Source: Pseudomonas japonica
GTDB taxonomy: Bacteria; Pseudomonadota; Gammaproteobacteria; Pseudomonadales; Pseudomonadaceae
Assembly (NCBI RefSeq): GCF_900188455.1
Contig: NZ_FZOL01000002.1
Location: 361,293 to 425,292, forward strand
Direction of reading: 5' to 3'
Length of the DNA: 64,000 nt
This document shows, one piece after another, positions 16,318-25,025 of this stretch (position 1 is the first letter of the stretch; every line of letters begins with the position of its first letter). A program made the position numbers and the translations under genes. The notes beneath the pieces are model-generated. The model was not told the DNA's origin, did not search any database, and saw only the letters and a list, made by a program, of their open reading frames with translations.

Positions 16318-18177
16318 ATGAAGTGGCTCGTTTCACGCCCGGCCGGTTGGCTGGGCCTGCTGGTCTGCCTGCTCACCCTGAACCTGGCGCATGCCGCCGA
16401 AGACGGCCGCGACAGGTCCGTCACGGTGGAGAAGGACGCTCGCCAATACCGTGTCGAAGCCGATGGCAGCTTCGCCCTGCGTCATGAGCTGGTCTTCCAT
16501 ATCGAGGAAGAGCGCGCGATCAAGGACACCGCGCAGCAGTCCCTGCCGTACAACCGCACGGTGGAAACCCTCGATGTGCTCGAGGCCTATACCGAGAAGC
16601 CGGATGGCCGCAAAGTCGCGGTCAGCGCCGAGCAGATCAAGGAGCAGCAGCAACAGGCCTCGGCCGACGCGCCGATGTTCCTCGACAGCCTGGTCAAGGT
16701 GGTGATCTTCCCGGAGGTCGCGGTGGGCGATCGCCTGGTGCTGACCTACAAGCGTCAGCGCGCCACCGCGCTGTTCCCCGGCCAGTTCGAAGACACCGTG
16801 TTCCCGTATATCTATCCGGTCCGGCAGATGAGCGTGGTCTACGACCTGCCCGCCGACCTGGCCCTGCAGGCCGATGCCCGCGACTTCAAGCCATCCACCC
16901 CGCCAGCCGCGGGCGGACGCAAGGTGTGGCGCTGGGACTACCAGCACGACGCCCAGCCGCGCATGGAAATCGGCGCGGTGTCCTATGCCGATTACGGCCA
17001 GTACCTGGCGGTCTCGACCTTCACCGACTACGCCGCATTCGCCAGGGCATACGCGGCGCGCGCGCCGTTCGAAGTCACCCCGGCCATCGCCGAACTGGCG
17101 AAATCCCTGACCGCCACGATCACCGATCCGCACGCCAAAGCCCTGGTGCTCAGCGACTGGGTGCGCAAGAACGTGCGCTTCGTCGCCGTCTACATCGGCG
17201 CTGGCGGGGTGGTGCCGCATGCCGCCGAGACCGTGCTGAACAACCGTTACGGCGACTGCAAGGACCATGTCGCGCTGCTCGGTGCGCTGCTGGCCGCGGT
17301 GGATATCCACAGCACACCGGCGCTGCTCAACCTGGGCAATGCCTACCAGTTGCCGAAGGTGGCGACCCTCGGCGTGATCAACCATGCGATCACCTACATC
17401 CCGAGCCTGGACCTGTACCTGGACCCGACCATGAAAGGCATCGCCGCCGGCTTCCTGCCGCTGGCGGACATGGACAAGCCGACCCTGCTGGTCGCCTCCG
17501 CGACGCTCGCGCGCACCCCGAAGACGCAGACCAACACCGTCAAGAGCCGCACCACGTTCAGCATCAACGAGCAGGGCGAGGCCGACTTCAGCAATGACTC
17601 GACCATCGAGGGCTGGGGCGCCGAGCTGAACCGCTACGGCCTGCGCAACATGGCCCCGGGCGAACGCGACATGCTGGTGCAGCGCATCCTCAGTTCGTAC
17701 AACCAGTCCGGCAACGGGCGCGTCGAAGGGAAGAAGCTGGACAAGCAGGGCCACGGCTTCCAGCTCAAGATCGACGGGCACTCGCGCAATCTGGTCAACC
17801 TGCCCGGGCCGATCGGCGTGCCGACCCTGAGCAGCTTCGCCGGTGGCATCGCGCAGAATGTCCTCGGTTTCGTCAGCGAGAAAGAGCGCAAGCAGGCATT
17901 TCTCTGCGTATCCAGCCTGACCGAGGAAGAGGCACGCTTCGACTTCCCGGCCCAGGTGCAGATCCTCGCCACGCCCAAGCCGGTCTCGCTGAAGGTCGCC
18001 AACCTCGAATACAGCGCCGACTACCGCCGCGAAGGCAACAGCGTGGTGGTGACCCGCCGCATGGACTTCCGCAATGCCGGCTCGACCTGCACGCCGGAAC
18101 AGTTGCGCACCCTGATGCCGACCGTCGAAGCGCTGATCCGCGACCTGAACAGCCAGGTGATCGTGCAGCAGAGTTGA
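16318..18177 (+). CDS. DUF3857 / transglutaminase-like exported protein
   Basis: 619 aa. A signal peptide covers about residues 1-27 (WLGLLVCLLTLNLAHA). Residues 35-210 match the DUF3857 domain. A transglutaminase-like core follows, with candidate Cys-His-Asp triad C314 (NNRYGDCKDHVALL), H356 (VINHAITYIPS) and D365/D369 (LDLYLDPTMKG). The C-terminal third is beta-rich. Proteins of this architecture are widespread in Gram-negatives and act in the periplasm, perhaps on envelope peptides. No substrate is known. It is monocistronic and ends at a bidirectional terminator (18201-18223). Unrelated to the cystine genes upstream as far as I can tell. Confidence 0.82.
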   Translation: MKWLVSRPAGWLGLLVCLLTLNLAHAAEDGRDRSVTVEKDARQYRVEADGSFALRHELVFHIEEERAIKDTAQQSLPYNRTVETLDVLEAYTEKPDGRKVAVSAEQIKEQQQQASADAPMFLDSLVKVVIFPEVAVGDRLVLTYKRQRATALFPGQFEDTVFPYIYPVRQMSVVYDLPADLALQADARDFKPSTPPAAGGRKVWRWDYQHDAQPRMEIGAVSYADYGQYLAVSTFTDYAAFARAYAARAPFEVTPAIAELAKSLTATITDPHAKALVLSDWVRKNVRFVAVYIGAGGVVPHAAETVLNNRYGDCKDHVALLGALLAAVDIHSTPALLNLGNAYQLPKVATLGVINHAITYIPSLDLYLDPTMKGIAAGFLPLADMDKPTLLVASATLARTPKTQTNTVKSRTTFSINEQGEADFSNDSTIEGWGAELNRYGLRNMAPGERDMLVQRILSSYNQSGNGRVEGKKLDKQGHGFQLKIDGHSRNLVNLPGPIGVPTLSSFAGGIAQNVLGFVSEKERKQAFLCVSSLTEEEARFDFPAQVQILATPKPVSLKVANLEYSADYRREGNSVVVTRRMDFRNAGSTCTPEQLRTLMPTVEALIRDLNSQVIVQQS

Positions 18178-18200
18178 GGCCGGAACGGGGCAAAGCGGAA

Positions 18201-18223
18201 AAAAACGTCGCCATGACGTTTTT
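18201..18223. terminator. Bidirectional intrinsic terminator
   Basis: AAAAACGTC (18201-18209) pairs with GACGTTTTT (18215-18223) across a GCCAT loop, 24 bp after the DUF3857 gene stop. The short GC part makes it modest in strength, but it has a T-run on either strand. Confidence 0.65.
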
Positions 18224-18325
18224 CAATGGCTTTCATGCCGTAATCCGCCTTGCCCCTTCGCCCGCCGTGCACGATTCTTGAGGGTATCTGCCATTACCAA
18301 AACCACCCCATGCAGAGGGCCCGCA

Positions 18326-18766
18326 ATGAAAACCGTGGCACAGCTATTGAAGTTGAAGTCGCAGCATGCGCAACAGGTCTACACCATCGCACCGCACCAG
18401 ACGGTGCTCGAAGCACTGATGGTGATGGCCGAGAAGAACGTCGGCGCCCTGCCGGTGGTCGAGGGCGGTCAGGTGGTGGGGATCGTCAGTGAGCGCGACT
18501 ACGCGCGCAAGATGGTGCTCAAGGGGCGCTCGTCGGTGGGCACCGAGGTCCGCGAGATCATGAGTTCGCCGGTGATCACCGTGGACTCGCACCAGAACGT
18601 GGAAACCTGCATGACCATGATGACCGACAGCCATCTGCGTCACTTGCCAGTGGTGGAGGATGGCCAACTGCTCGGCCTGCTGTCGATCGGCGACCTGGTC
18701 AAGGAATCCATCGCCGCGCAGGCCGAGCTGATTCGCCAACTGGAAGGCTATATCCGCGGCGATTGA
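18326..18766 (+). CDS. Tandem CBS-domain protein
   Basis: 146 aa, start ATG 18326 (MKTVAQLLKLKSQHAQQVYT). It consists almost entirely of two CBS motifs: the first ends GALPVVEGGQVVGIVSERDY, the second spans VREIMSSPVITVDSHQNVE to RHLPVVEDGQLLGLLSIGDL. Such stand-alone Bateman modules bind adenosyl nucleotides and usually modulate another protein or sense energy charge. The partner is unknown. It converges with the membrane protein gene on the other strand 4 bp away. Confidence 0.85.
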   Translation: MKTVAQLLKLKSQHAQQVYTIAPHQTVLEALMVMAEKNVGALPVVEGGQVVGIVSERDYARKMVLKGRSSVGTEVREIMSSPVITVDSHQNVETCMTMMTDSHLRHLPVVEDGQLLGLLSIGDLVKESIAAQAELIRQLEGYIRGD

Positions 18767-18770
18767 TCGC

Positions 18771-19409
18771 TCAGCGGTACTCGCCTTCCAGCTCATCGAG
18801 CTGATGATCGAAACTGCGCAACCGCGCCGACCAGGTGTACACCAGCACCTCCAGGTCGCGGTTGAGCACCGCGCCGCCGCGCCGCGAGCCCTGTTGCGAA
18901 TCGCACAGGTCGAGCTGGTAGCGTTCGCGGGCCATGGCCGTCGCCACGCTGGACAGCTCACGGGCATTGTTCAGCCAGTGGCGGTGACGGTCGTGGATTT
19001 CATGATCGAGTTCCTGGCATTGCGCCTTCAGGGCTTCGAGACTGCGTTCCAGCGGCGTGCCCTCCAGCTCGCCCATGACTTCCTGGAAGGTGCGTCCCGG
19101 CTGCCAGTAGCTGCCCCAGAAGTACCGGTCGAAGACCGTTTCCACACGACGCAGGGCGACCTTGGTGTTCCAGATCGCCACCAGCGTACGCCCCTGCTCC
19201 AGCTGGCGGCGCCGCACCTTGAGCAGTTGCCAGCGAATCCACGCCAGCGCGCTCAGGGCGAGAGCCGCGATCAGACCAGCGGCGCCGTAGAGGAACTGGC
19301 GGGCCTGATCGAGCTGGTGAACTTCCCTGACCCCGTAGAAATAACCGGCGGTCAGCAGGCCCAGGGCGGTCACGGCAGCCCAGAAGCCAACGGCGTAGGG
19401 GTCTTTCAT
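18771..19409 (-). CDS. Two-helix inner membrane protein, unknown function
   Basis: 212 aa from ATG 19409 (MKDPYAVGFWAAV), preceded by AAGGGG. Two hydrophobic helices (about residues 7-26 and 39-59) precede a cytoplasmic helical region rich in Arg, Glu and Gln (LLKVRRRQLEQGRTLVAIWN onward) ending in an acidic tail (QLDELEGEYR). I do not recognise the family. The layout suggests a membrane-anchored coiled-coil protein. It is close to, but probably not co-transcribed with, the DUF2789 gene (66 bp upstream). Confidence 0.65.
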   Translation of the reverse strand: MKDPYAVGFWAAVTALGLLTAGYFYGVREVHQLDQARQFLYGAAGLIAALALSALAWIRWQLLKVRRRQLEQGRTLVAIWNTKVALRRVETVFDRYFWGSYWQPGRTFQEVMGELEGTPLERSLEALKAQCQELDHEIHDRHRHWLNNARELSSVATAMARERYQLDLCDSQQGSRRGGAVLNRDLEVLVYTWSARLRSFDHQLDELEGEYR

Positions 19410-19474
19410 TGGCGCTTTCCCCTTGTTGTTTTTTCCTGAGCATAGCAACGCCAATGGGGGTCATGAGGTGCCGC

Positions 19475-19714
19475 TCAGCGTTTATTTCTGAGGGCCTCGT
19501 TGAGCTGGTCGACCATCACCACCCAGTCCGAATCCTCGATGAACTGGTCCTTGAGAAAGTCTCTCTGCGCCGTTGTCCAGAACGGCGCATCAACCAGCTT
19601 CACCTCGTTTTTCAGCGGCGAATGACTGGTGATGAACTGGTCGATACCTTGCGGATCGTCGGGCAGACCGAGTTGCTTGAACAGCTCGTGGAACTTGTGG
19701 TTGGTCAATTCCAT
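19475..19714 (-). CDS. DUF2789 family small protein
   Basis: 79 aa (MELTNHKFHELFKQLGLPDD), with the conserved LF.QLGLP and FW..AQ..FL...I.DSDW pattern of DUF2789, a small soluble alpha-helical family of gamma-proteobacteria with no assigned function. The acidic, compact sequence lacks a signal peptide. RBS AAGGAGTGAATC precedes the ATG. Confidence 0.8.
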   Translation of the reverse strand: MELTNHKFHELFKQLGLPDDPQGIDQFITSHSPLKNEVKLVDAPFWTTAQRDFLKDQFIEDSDWVVMVDQLNEALRNKR

Positions 19715-19815
19715 GATTCACTCCTTGGGCTGGGCTACCGATGGATTGAGTGCCTCGGGGAGTGAAAGTTTAGGTGGAGATATGAGGTCTGGGGCCGCTT
19801 TGCCGCCCCAGACAG

Positions 19816-21216
19816 CTACCAGCCGCCCCCCAGGGCCAGGAACAAGCCGATCTGCCCCATCGCCACCTGGGTATTCGCGCTCGACAGCTGCGCGCGCATC
19901 TCGGTGTAGGTCCGGGTCGCCTCCAGATCGGCGAGGAACGATGCCCTTCCCGCCTGATAGAAGCGATGGGTCTGATCCGCCGCCAGCTTCGCCGAACGCT
20001 CCGCGTCCTGCAGCGCATCGCGCCGGTCCAGCAGCGCGCTGTACTGCGCCAGGCTGGTCTGGGTCTCGCGGATGGCGTTGAGCACCACTCCGTCGAAGTT
20101 CGCCAGCGCCGCCTGGGTGCTCGCCTCCGCCTCGCGGATCCGCGCCCGCGAGCCGTTGGTCGGTACGCTCCAGGTCAGCAGCGGACCGAAGCCCCAGCGG
20201 TTGGTCGCCGGCTTGCCGAGGTTTTCCAGGATACCGATGGTGCCCACCTGGGCGCCGATGCTGATGTCCGGGTACAACTGGCCGGTGGCCACGCCGATGG
20301 TCGCGGTGGACGCCGCGAGCAAGCGCTCGGCGCGGCGTACGTCGGGCCGGCGCTTGAGCAGCGCGGCACCATCGCCCACCGGCAGCAGCTGGGCGATATG
20401 CGGCAACTCGGCGCAATCGGCGGTGCCGGCCGGCAGTTGATCGACGGGCTTGGCCAGCAGCATCGACAGGGTGTACAGCCCCGCCTCCCGCGCCGCCTGG
20501 TAGCGCGGCAGCTCCGCGCGCAGCGACTTGAAGCGGGTCTCGGAACGGGTCACCTGGGTTTCGTCGCCGCGCCCGGCATCGCGCAGGCGCGCGGTCAGGC
20601 CGACGCTCTGCTCCTGCAGGTCCAGCGACTCGCGGGCGATGTGGTATTCCTCGTTGGCCGCACACACCTGGGTGTAGGCCCGCACCACGTCGGCGACCAC
20701 GGTGATCCGCGCGGTATCCGCCGCGGCCTGGACCGCGTCGGCATTGGCCTGGGCAGCCTCGACACCGCGCTTGAGGGTGCCCCACAGGTCGAACTGGTAC
20801 GAAGCGCTGAGGATCGCCTCACCGATATTCGCCACCGGCACTTTCTCCGGCAGCAGGAAAGCCTCGCCGGACTCCTGCAGGCGCTGCGCGCCGAGCTTCA
20901 CGCCGCCATTGAAGCCGCCCTGGGCCTCGGCTTCCTCGACCTGGGCGCGGGCCCGGGCGATGTTGGCCGCGGCCACGCGCAGTTCGCTGTTGGCCGCCAG
21001 CGCCTGGTTGACCAGGCTGTCGAGCCGATCGTCGCGGTACAGCCGCCACCAGTCCTTCGGCACCGGCGCCGACACCACACTGTCGGCATCCGCGCGCAGC
21101 GAGCCCTGCAGATCGTCGCGGTTGAAAGCGGCCTGTTCCGGCAGGTGGTAATCCGGCCCGACCATCTGGCAGGCCGAGAGCATCAGGCTGAGGCCCAGCA
21201 GCGACAGCTTTTTCAT
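19816..21216 (-). CDS. Outer membrane efflux lipoprotein (NodT/OprM-like)
   Basis: 466 aa. A lipoprotein signal (LSLMLSACQMVGPDY) has its lipobox Cys at about position 16. Two outer-membrane-factor repeats follow with coiled-coil alpha-barrel composition (for example ELRVAAANIARARAQVEEAE). It forms the outer channel of a tripartite pump. It is the last gene of the five-gene operon and its ATG overlaps the HlyD stop by 4 bp. The FUSC-type inner-membrane partner suggests export of aromatic acids or similar weak acids, as for E. coli AaeAB, but here a dedicated outer-membrane channel is included. Confidence 0.88.
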   Translation of the reverse strand: MKKLSLLGLSLMLSACQMVGPDYHLPEQAAFNRDDLQGSLRADADSVVSAPVPKDWWRLYRDDRLDSLVNQALAANSELRVAAANIARARAQVEEAEAQGGFNGGVKLGAQRLQESGEAFLLPEKVPVANIGEAILSASYQFDLWGTLKRGVEAAQANADAVQAAADTARITVVADVVRAYTQVCAANEEYHIARESLDLQEQSVGLTARLRDAGRGDETQVTRSETRFKSLRAELPRYQAAREAGLYTLSMLLAKPVDQLPAGTADCAELPHIAQLLPVGDGAALLKRRPDVRRAERLLAASTATIGVATGQLYPDISIGAQVGTIGILENLGKPATNRWGFGPLLTWSVPTNGSRARIREAEASTQAALANFDGVVLNAIRETQTSLAQYSALLDRRDALQDAERSAKLAADQTHRFYQAGRASFLADLEATRTYTEMRAQLSSANTQVAMGQIGLFLALGGGW

Positions 21217-22088
21217 TGCCGCGCGTCCTCGATGATCGACACCGTGGCGGTGCGTCCGGCGATCATGCGGAAGTCCGCCGGCACTTCGTCGAAGGCGATG
21301 CGCACCGGAATCCGCTGGGCCAGGCGCACCCAGCTGAACGCCGGGTTGACGTTGGGCAGCAGGTTGGCGCCGCTGCTGCGGTCGCGGTCCTCGATACCGG
21401 CGACGATGCTCTGCACATGGCCGCGCAGGCGGGTGTTGTCGCCCATCACGCGGATGTCCACGGCCTGGCCGATGTGGATGCCGGACAGTTTGGTTTCCTC
21501 GAAGTAGCCATCGACGTGGTACGACTCGCTGTCCACCACCGCCAGCACCGGCCGCCCGGCGCTGACGAACTCGTGGGCACGCGGGGCGCGGTCGTTGAGG
21601 TAGCCATTGACCGGACTGCGCACCACCGAGCGATCGAGGTTCAGTTGCGCGGCGTCCACCGCCACCTGGGCCTCGTCCAGCGCCGATTGGGCACGTGCCT
21701 GGCGCGACTGGCTTTCCTCCAACTGCTCGGCGGCGACCAGGTTGCCCAGGCCCTTGTTGCGCTTGGTTTCACGCTGCGCCTGGGCCAGGGTTTCCTGGCG
21801 TTCGGCCAGGGTCGCCCGGGCCTGGCGCAGAGCCAGGCGGAAGCGGTCCTGGTCGACGGTGAAGAGCACGTCGCCGCGCTTGATCGGCTGGTTGTCGCGC
21901 ACCGCGACCTCCTGGATCAGCCCGGAAACGTCCGGTGCTACCTGGATCACGTCGGCACGGATGTGCCCGTCGCGGGTCCAGGGAGCGAACATGTAGTACA
22001 GGACCATCTGCCAGACCAGCACGGTCGCCAGGGTCACTACCAGCAGCGTCAGGACCACACGGCCCAGGGTCAACATAGGTTTTTTCAT
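21213..22088 (-). CDS. HlyD-family periplasmic adaptor (AaeA-like)
   Basis: 291 aa from ATG 22088 (MKKPMLTLGRVVLTLL), since this start gives a 4-bp overlap with the DUF1656 gene. It has one N-terminal membrane anchor, the lipoyl halves (APDVSGLIQEVAVRDNQPIK and VVRSPVNGYLNDRA) around a coiled-coil hairpin, then the beta-barrel region. It bridges the FUSC inner-membrane protein and the outer-membrane channel. Confidence 0.88.
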   Translation of the reverse strand: MKKPMLTLGRVVLTLLVVTLATVLVWQMVLYYMFAPWTRDGHIRADVIQVAPDVSGLIQEVAVRDNQPIKRGDVLFTVDQDRFRLALRQARATLAERQETLAQAQRETKRNKGLGNLVAAEQLEESQSRQARAQSALDEAQVAVDAAQLNLDRSVVRSPVNGYLNDRAPRAHEFVSAGRPVLAVVDSESYHVDGYFEETKLSGIHIGQAVDIRVMGDNTRLRGHVQSIVAGIEDRDRSSGANLLPNVNPAFSWVRLAQRIPVRIAFDEVPADFRMIAGRTATVSIIEDARQ

Positions 22089-22297
22089 GGCAGCATCAGG
22101 TTTCGGCAAAAGTGGTCGACCGCGCCGAGCAGCACGGCATAGAGGGCAACGTTGAACAGCGCCCGGTGCCAGACCAGACGGTAGAAATGCAGGCGGTTGA
22201 GCACCGCGTGGATGCCGAGGAACAGCACGTAGCTGGCCAGCATCATCACCAGCAGCGTGGGCAGGAATACCCCGCTGATATCCAGTTCACCGATCAC
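22085..22297 (-). CDS. DUF1656 small membrane protein (AaeX-like)
   Basis: 70 aa with two hydrophobic helices (FLPTLLVMMLASYVLFLGIH and ALFNVALYAVLLGAV) and the DUF1656 hallmarks GELDISGVF and HFYRLVWHRALFN. Such proteins always accompany FUSC/HlyD pumps (AaeX in E. coli) and presumably help assembly. It overlaps both neighbours by 4 bp. Confidence 0.88.
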   Translation of the reverse strand: MIGELDISGVFLPTLLVMMLASYVLFLGIHAVLNRLHFYRLVWHRALFNVALYAVLLGAVDHFCRNLMLP

Positions 22298-24381
22298 ACG
22301 GGTGCTCCATCGAGGCCAAAGGGCAGTTGCGGTGGGTCGGTCGGCTCCAGTACCACCTCGACACCCGGCAGCAGTGCCAGGCGCAGGCCGCTCAGGGCGT
22401 GCAGCAGGTGCGGACGGGCATCGCCGTGGCCCTCCATGGCCTGCAGATTCAGGGCACGCCGGGCCAGCTCCATGTTGCCGAGCAGCGCGGGCGAGGCGTG
22501 CAGGCGTTCACCGGCGTCGAGGCAGGCCTGGAAGTGTCCGCCGACGTCTTCGATCACCCGCTCCAGCGCCGCCCGCGGTTGCGCCGCGGCGCGCGGCAGG
22601 TAGGCCAGCAGGTCGAGCAGGTTGAGGCCCACGCGCAGATCGCGCAGGGCGCTGCCGCTGTCCTGGCCGGTCTGGCTCAGGCGCGGCAGGTGCTGCATCA
22701 GGCGGTCGAGCATCTGCACGCCGAGGTGGCGATGCTCGGCCAGGGTCGCTGGCCGGGTCATGCCGACGATGTCGCACCAACTGAAGCGGGTCAGGCGCCG
22801 CGTCGCCAGCTCGACGCCGAACGGGCGCATCACCAGGGTCCAGATGAAGGCGAACAGCAGGCCCACGGGGCCAGCGATATTGGCGTTGATGAACGCCAGG
22901 AAATCCGCGTCGTAGGCGCCCTGGATGCTGATGAACGACGCCGTGTTGACGATGGTCAGCAGCGTGCCCAGGTAGAAGCGCGGCTGCACGGTGAGGGTCC
23001 CGACGCAGATGAACGGCACGGCGAAGGCCAGCACCAGCATGGGGAAGTCGTGCAGGTTCGGCAGCACCAGGAACAGGTACAGGCTGGCGAACACCACCGA
23101 CAGGGTGGTCCAGAAGAAGAACCGGTAGATCTGCGGCGCCGGGTCGTCCATCGCGGCGAAGAAGCTGCAGGCCACCGCCGCGAGGATCACCGCGCTGGCG
23201 CCGTCGGCCCAGCCGGTGAGGATCCACAGGGCGATCGCGGCGATGATCGCGGTGAAGGTGGAGAACACCGAATAGAGCATCAGGCCACGGTCGAAGAACG
23301 GCGTCAGCCGACCCAGCCGCCAGTGCCGGTACACCGCGCGCCAGGGCGACAGGTCCTCGCGGGCGATGGCGTGCTTGAGGCTGCAGCAGTCCTGCCACAA
23401 ATCGATCCACTCACCCAGGCGGTACAGGGCGTTGGACAGCAGCAGGCCGGGGCGTTCGTCGAGTTCGGCAGCACTGGGCTGCAGACGTTCGAGCTGCTCG
23501 CGCAAGGCCGACCAGCGCGCCACCGAGGCATCCTCGGCGCTGGCCTGCAGCCATTGCCGACTCTGCTCCAGCAGGCCCTTGAGCGCTTCGGCCTGCTGTG
23601 GCGCGCGACCTTCGAGGGCGAGCAAGGCATCGTCGAGGGCATCGATCACCGGCAGCAGGTGGATCATGCGCCCGCGCAGCTCACCGGCGTTCTTCACTGT
23701 CTGCGGCCGCGCGCCTTCGTGGGACAGCTGGCCGATCATCATTTCCAGCGAGTTGAAGGTGGTCACCATCGAGGCGCGCAAGCCGCCGATGTTGTCGGCG
23801 TTGGCATTGCGAGCGAGAAAGGTGTCGCTGTAGCGGATCGCCTCGGCGAACCAGTTGCCGGTGGCGCCGACGAACACCGGGGTCAGCCGCCGCGGCCAGA
23901 AGATCGCGCCGACCACCGCCGCGCAGACGATACCCAGGCAGATTTCCTGGGCCCGCGACGAGGCGATATCGAACACCGCCAGCGGGTTGTCCACCACCGG
24001 CAGGGCGATCATCGGCAGGGTGTAGCCGGCCAGCATCAGGGTGTAGCTGTTGGCCGTGCGCAGATGCAGGGAGAGAAACAGCAGGGTCGCGGTCCACAAC
24101 GCCACGGCAATGGTCAGCAGCACCGGTGCCTGCACCAGCAGGGGCACGAGGAATACCGCGCCGGCCGCGCCCAGCAGCGTCCCCACGGCGCGGTACAGCG
24201 CCTTGGAGCTGGTGGGACCGACGAACGGACTGGAGACGATGTAGACCGTCGCCATCGCCCAGTAGGGCCGCGGCAGTTGCAGGAGCAAGGCGATGTACAG
24301 GGCGATCATCGACGCGGCGAAGGTGCGCACCCCGTAGAACCAGTCACGCGCCGGCGGCATCGAGCTGAAGAAGCCGTTCAC
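22294..24381 (-). CDS. FUSC-family efflux transporter (AaeB-like)
   Basis: 695 aa from GTG 24381 (VNGFFSSMPPARDWFYGVRT). A longer frame exists upstream but overlaps the MarR gene. The GTGA overlap of 4 bp with the MarR stop supports the GTG. It has two sets of about five membrane segments, each followed by a cytoplasmic helical region, the fusaric acid resistance/AaeB layout (PYWAMATVYIVSSPFVGPTSSK, then SKALYRAVGTLLGA are shared motifs). It is the proton-driven inner-membrane pump of the operon, likely exporting aromatic carboxylic acids or fusaric-acid-like compounds. Confidence 0.88.
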   Translation of the reverse strand: MNGFFSSMPPARDWFYGVRTFAASMIALYIALLLQLPRPYWAMATVYIVSSPFVGPTSSKALYRAVGTLLGAAGAVFLVPLLVQAPVLLTIAVALWTATLLFLSLHLRTANSYTLMLAGYTLPMIALPVVDNPLAVFDIASSRAQEICLGIVCAAVVGAIFWPRRLTPVFVGATGNWFAEAIRYSDTFLARNANADNIGGLRASMVTTFNSLEMMIGQLSHEGARPQTVKNAGELRGRMIHLLPVIDALDDALLALEGRAPQQAEALKGLLEQSRQWLQASAEDASVARWSALREQLERLQPSAAELDERPGLLLSNALYRLGEWIDLWQDCCSLKHAIAREDLSPWRAVYRHWRLGRLTPFFDRGLMLYSVFSTFTAIIAAIALWILTGWADGASAVILAAVACSFFAAMDDPAPQIYRFFFWTTLSVVFASLYLFLVLPNLHDFPMLVLAFAVPFICVGTLTVQPRFYLGTLLTIVNTASFISIQGAYDADFLAFINANIAGPVGLLFAFIWTLVMRPFGVELATRRLTRFSWCDIVGMTRPATLAEHRHLGVQMLDRLMQHLPRLSQTGQDSGSALRDLRVGLNLLDLLAYLPRAAAQPRAALERVIEDVGGHFQACLDAGERLHASPALLGNMELARRALNLQAMEGHGDARPHLLHALSGLRLALLPGVEVVLEPTDPPQLPFGLDGAPV

Positions 24382-24830
24382 AGCGGCAGCACCGGTGAAC
24401 GCTGGGCCGCCTCTTCGAAGGCTTTCACCACGCGCAGGGCGGCCTCCAGGTCGGCGGCGGGGATCGCCTTGAGCACATCGCGGCGCAGGCGCACCAATTC
24501 GCCCTCGATGGCTTCGGCCAGCTCGCGGCCCTTGTCGGTCAGGCACAGCGCCTTGGCGCGGCGGTCACCCGGGTCTTCGCTGCGACGGACGTAGCCGGCG
24601 TTGCACAACTGATCGAGCAGACGCACCAGCGACGGGCTCTCCACCCCCACCGCCTGGGCCACCGCGACCTGATGCACACCGTCGCCGAGACGCAGGATCA
24701 TCAGCAGCGGCACCGCGCAGGCTTCGCTGACACCGAAGCGCGCCAGAGTGGTCTGGCAGATGCGTCGCCAGTGGCGACTGGCCGCGACCATGCCGCTGCT
24801 GGTGTTCATTTGGAGGGCGTCGAGAGTCAT
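24378..24830 (-). CDS. MarR-family regulator of efflux operon
   Basis: 150 aa. The winged helix is visible (VAVAQAVGVESPSLVRLLDQ, then the wing RRSEDPGDRRAKALCLTDKG). First gene of the efflux operon; its stop overlaps the pump GTG. MarR proteins commonly repress a pump and release it on binding phenolic acids, so it is probably an autorepressor acting at the dyad at 24844-24877. Confidence 0.85.
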   Translation of the reverse strand: MTLDALQMNTSSGMVAASRHWRRICQTTLARFGVSEACAVPLLMILRLGDGVHQVAVAQAVGVESPSLVRLLDQLCNAGYVRRSEDPGDRRAKALCLTDKGRELAEAIEGELVRLRRDVLKAIPAADLEAALRVVKAFEEAAQRSPVLPL

Positions 24831-24843
24831 AGGCAGGTGTCGT

Positions 24844-24877
24844 GAATATATTCATAGTTTGCTAACTATCTATATTC
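24844..24877. promoter_or_regulatory. MarR-type operator/promoter of efflux operon
   Basis: ATAGTT (24854-24859) and AACTAT (24864-24869) flank TGCT, and outside them GAATATA (24844-24850) mirrors TATATTC (24871-24877) with a one-base offset. The block is strikingly AT-rich and lies 14 bp upstream of the MarR start, fitting an autoregulatory MarR site over the promoter. Confidence 0.6.
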
Positions 24878-24913
24878 TTCCATCCCACAGAATGCGTCAA
24901 GCACTGCGCCCCC

Positions 24914-25014
24914 TGTAGGAGCTGGCTTGCCTGCGAAGGACCGCAAAGCGGTCCCAGACCTCACCGCTATCTGGGACCGCTGCGCGGTCCTTCGCAGGCA
25001 AGCCAGCTCCTACA
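24914..25014. repeat. REP doublet, tags outward
   Basis: TGTAGGAGCTGGCTTGCCTG at the left and its complement at the right, with GGACCGCAAAGCGGTCC and GGACCGCTGCGCGGTCC stems. It is placed between the Sel1 gene stop and the MarR promoter. Closest relatives in the window are 9322 and 57366. Confidence 0.8.
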
Positions 25015-25025
25015 GGGCCACCACA

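Noticed and set aside
22327-24594. A 755-codon plus-strand frame antisense to the FUSC transporter
   Set aside because: It lies over a well-supported transporter with overlapping neighbours. Composition is charged and repetitive as expected for shadow frames.
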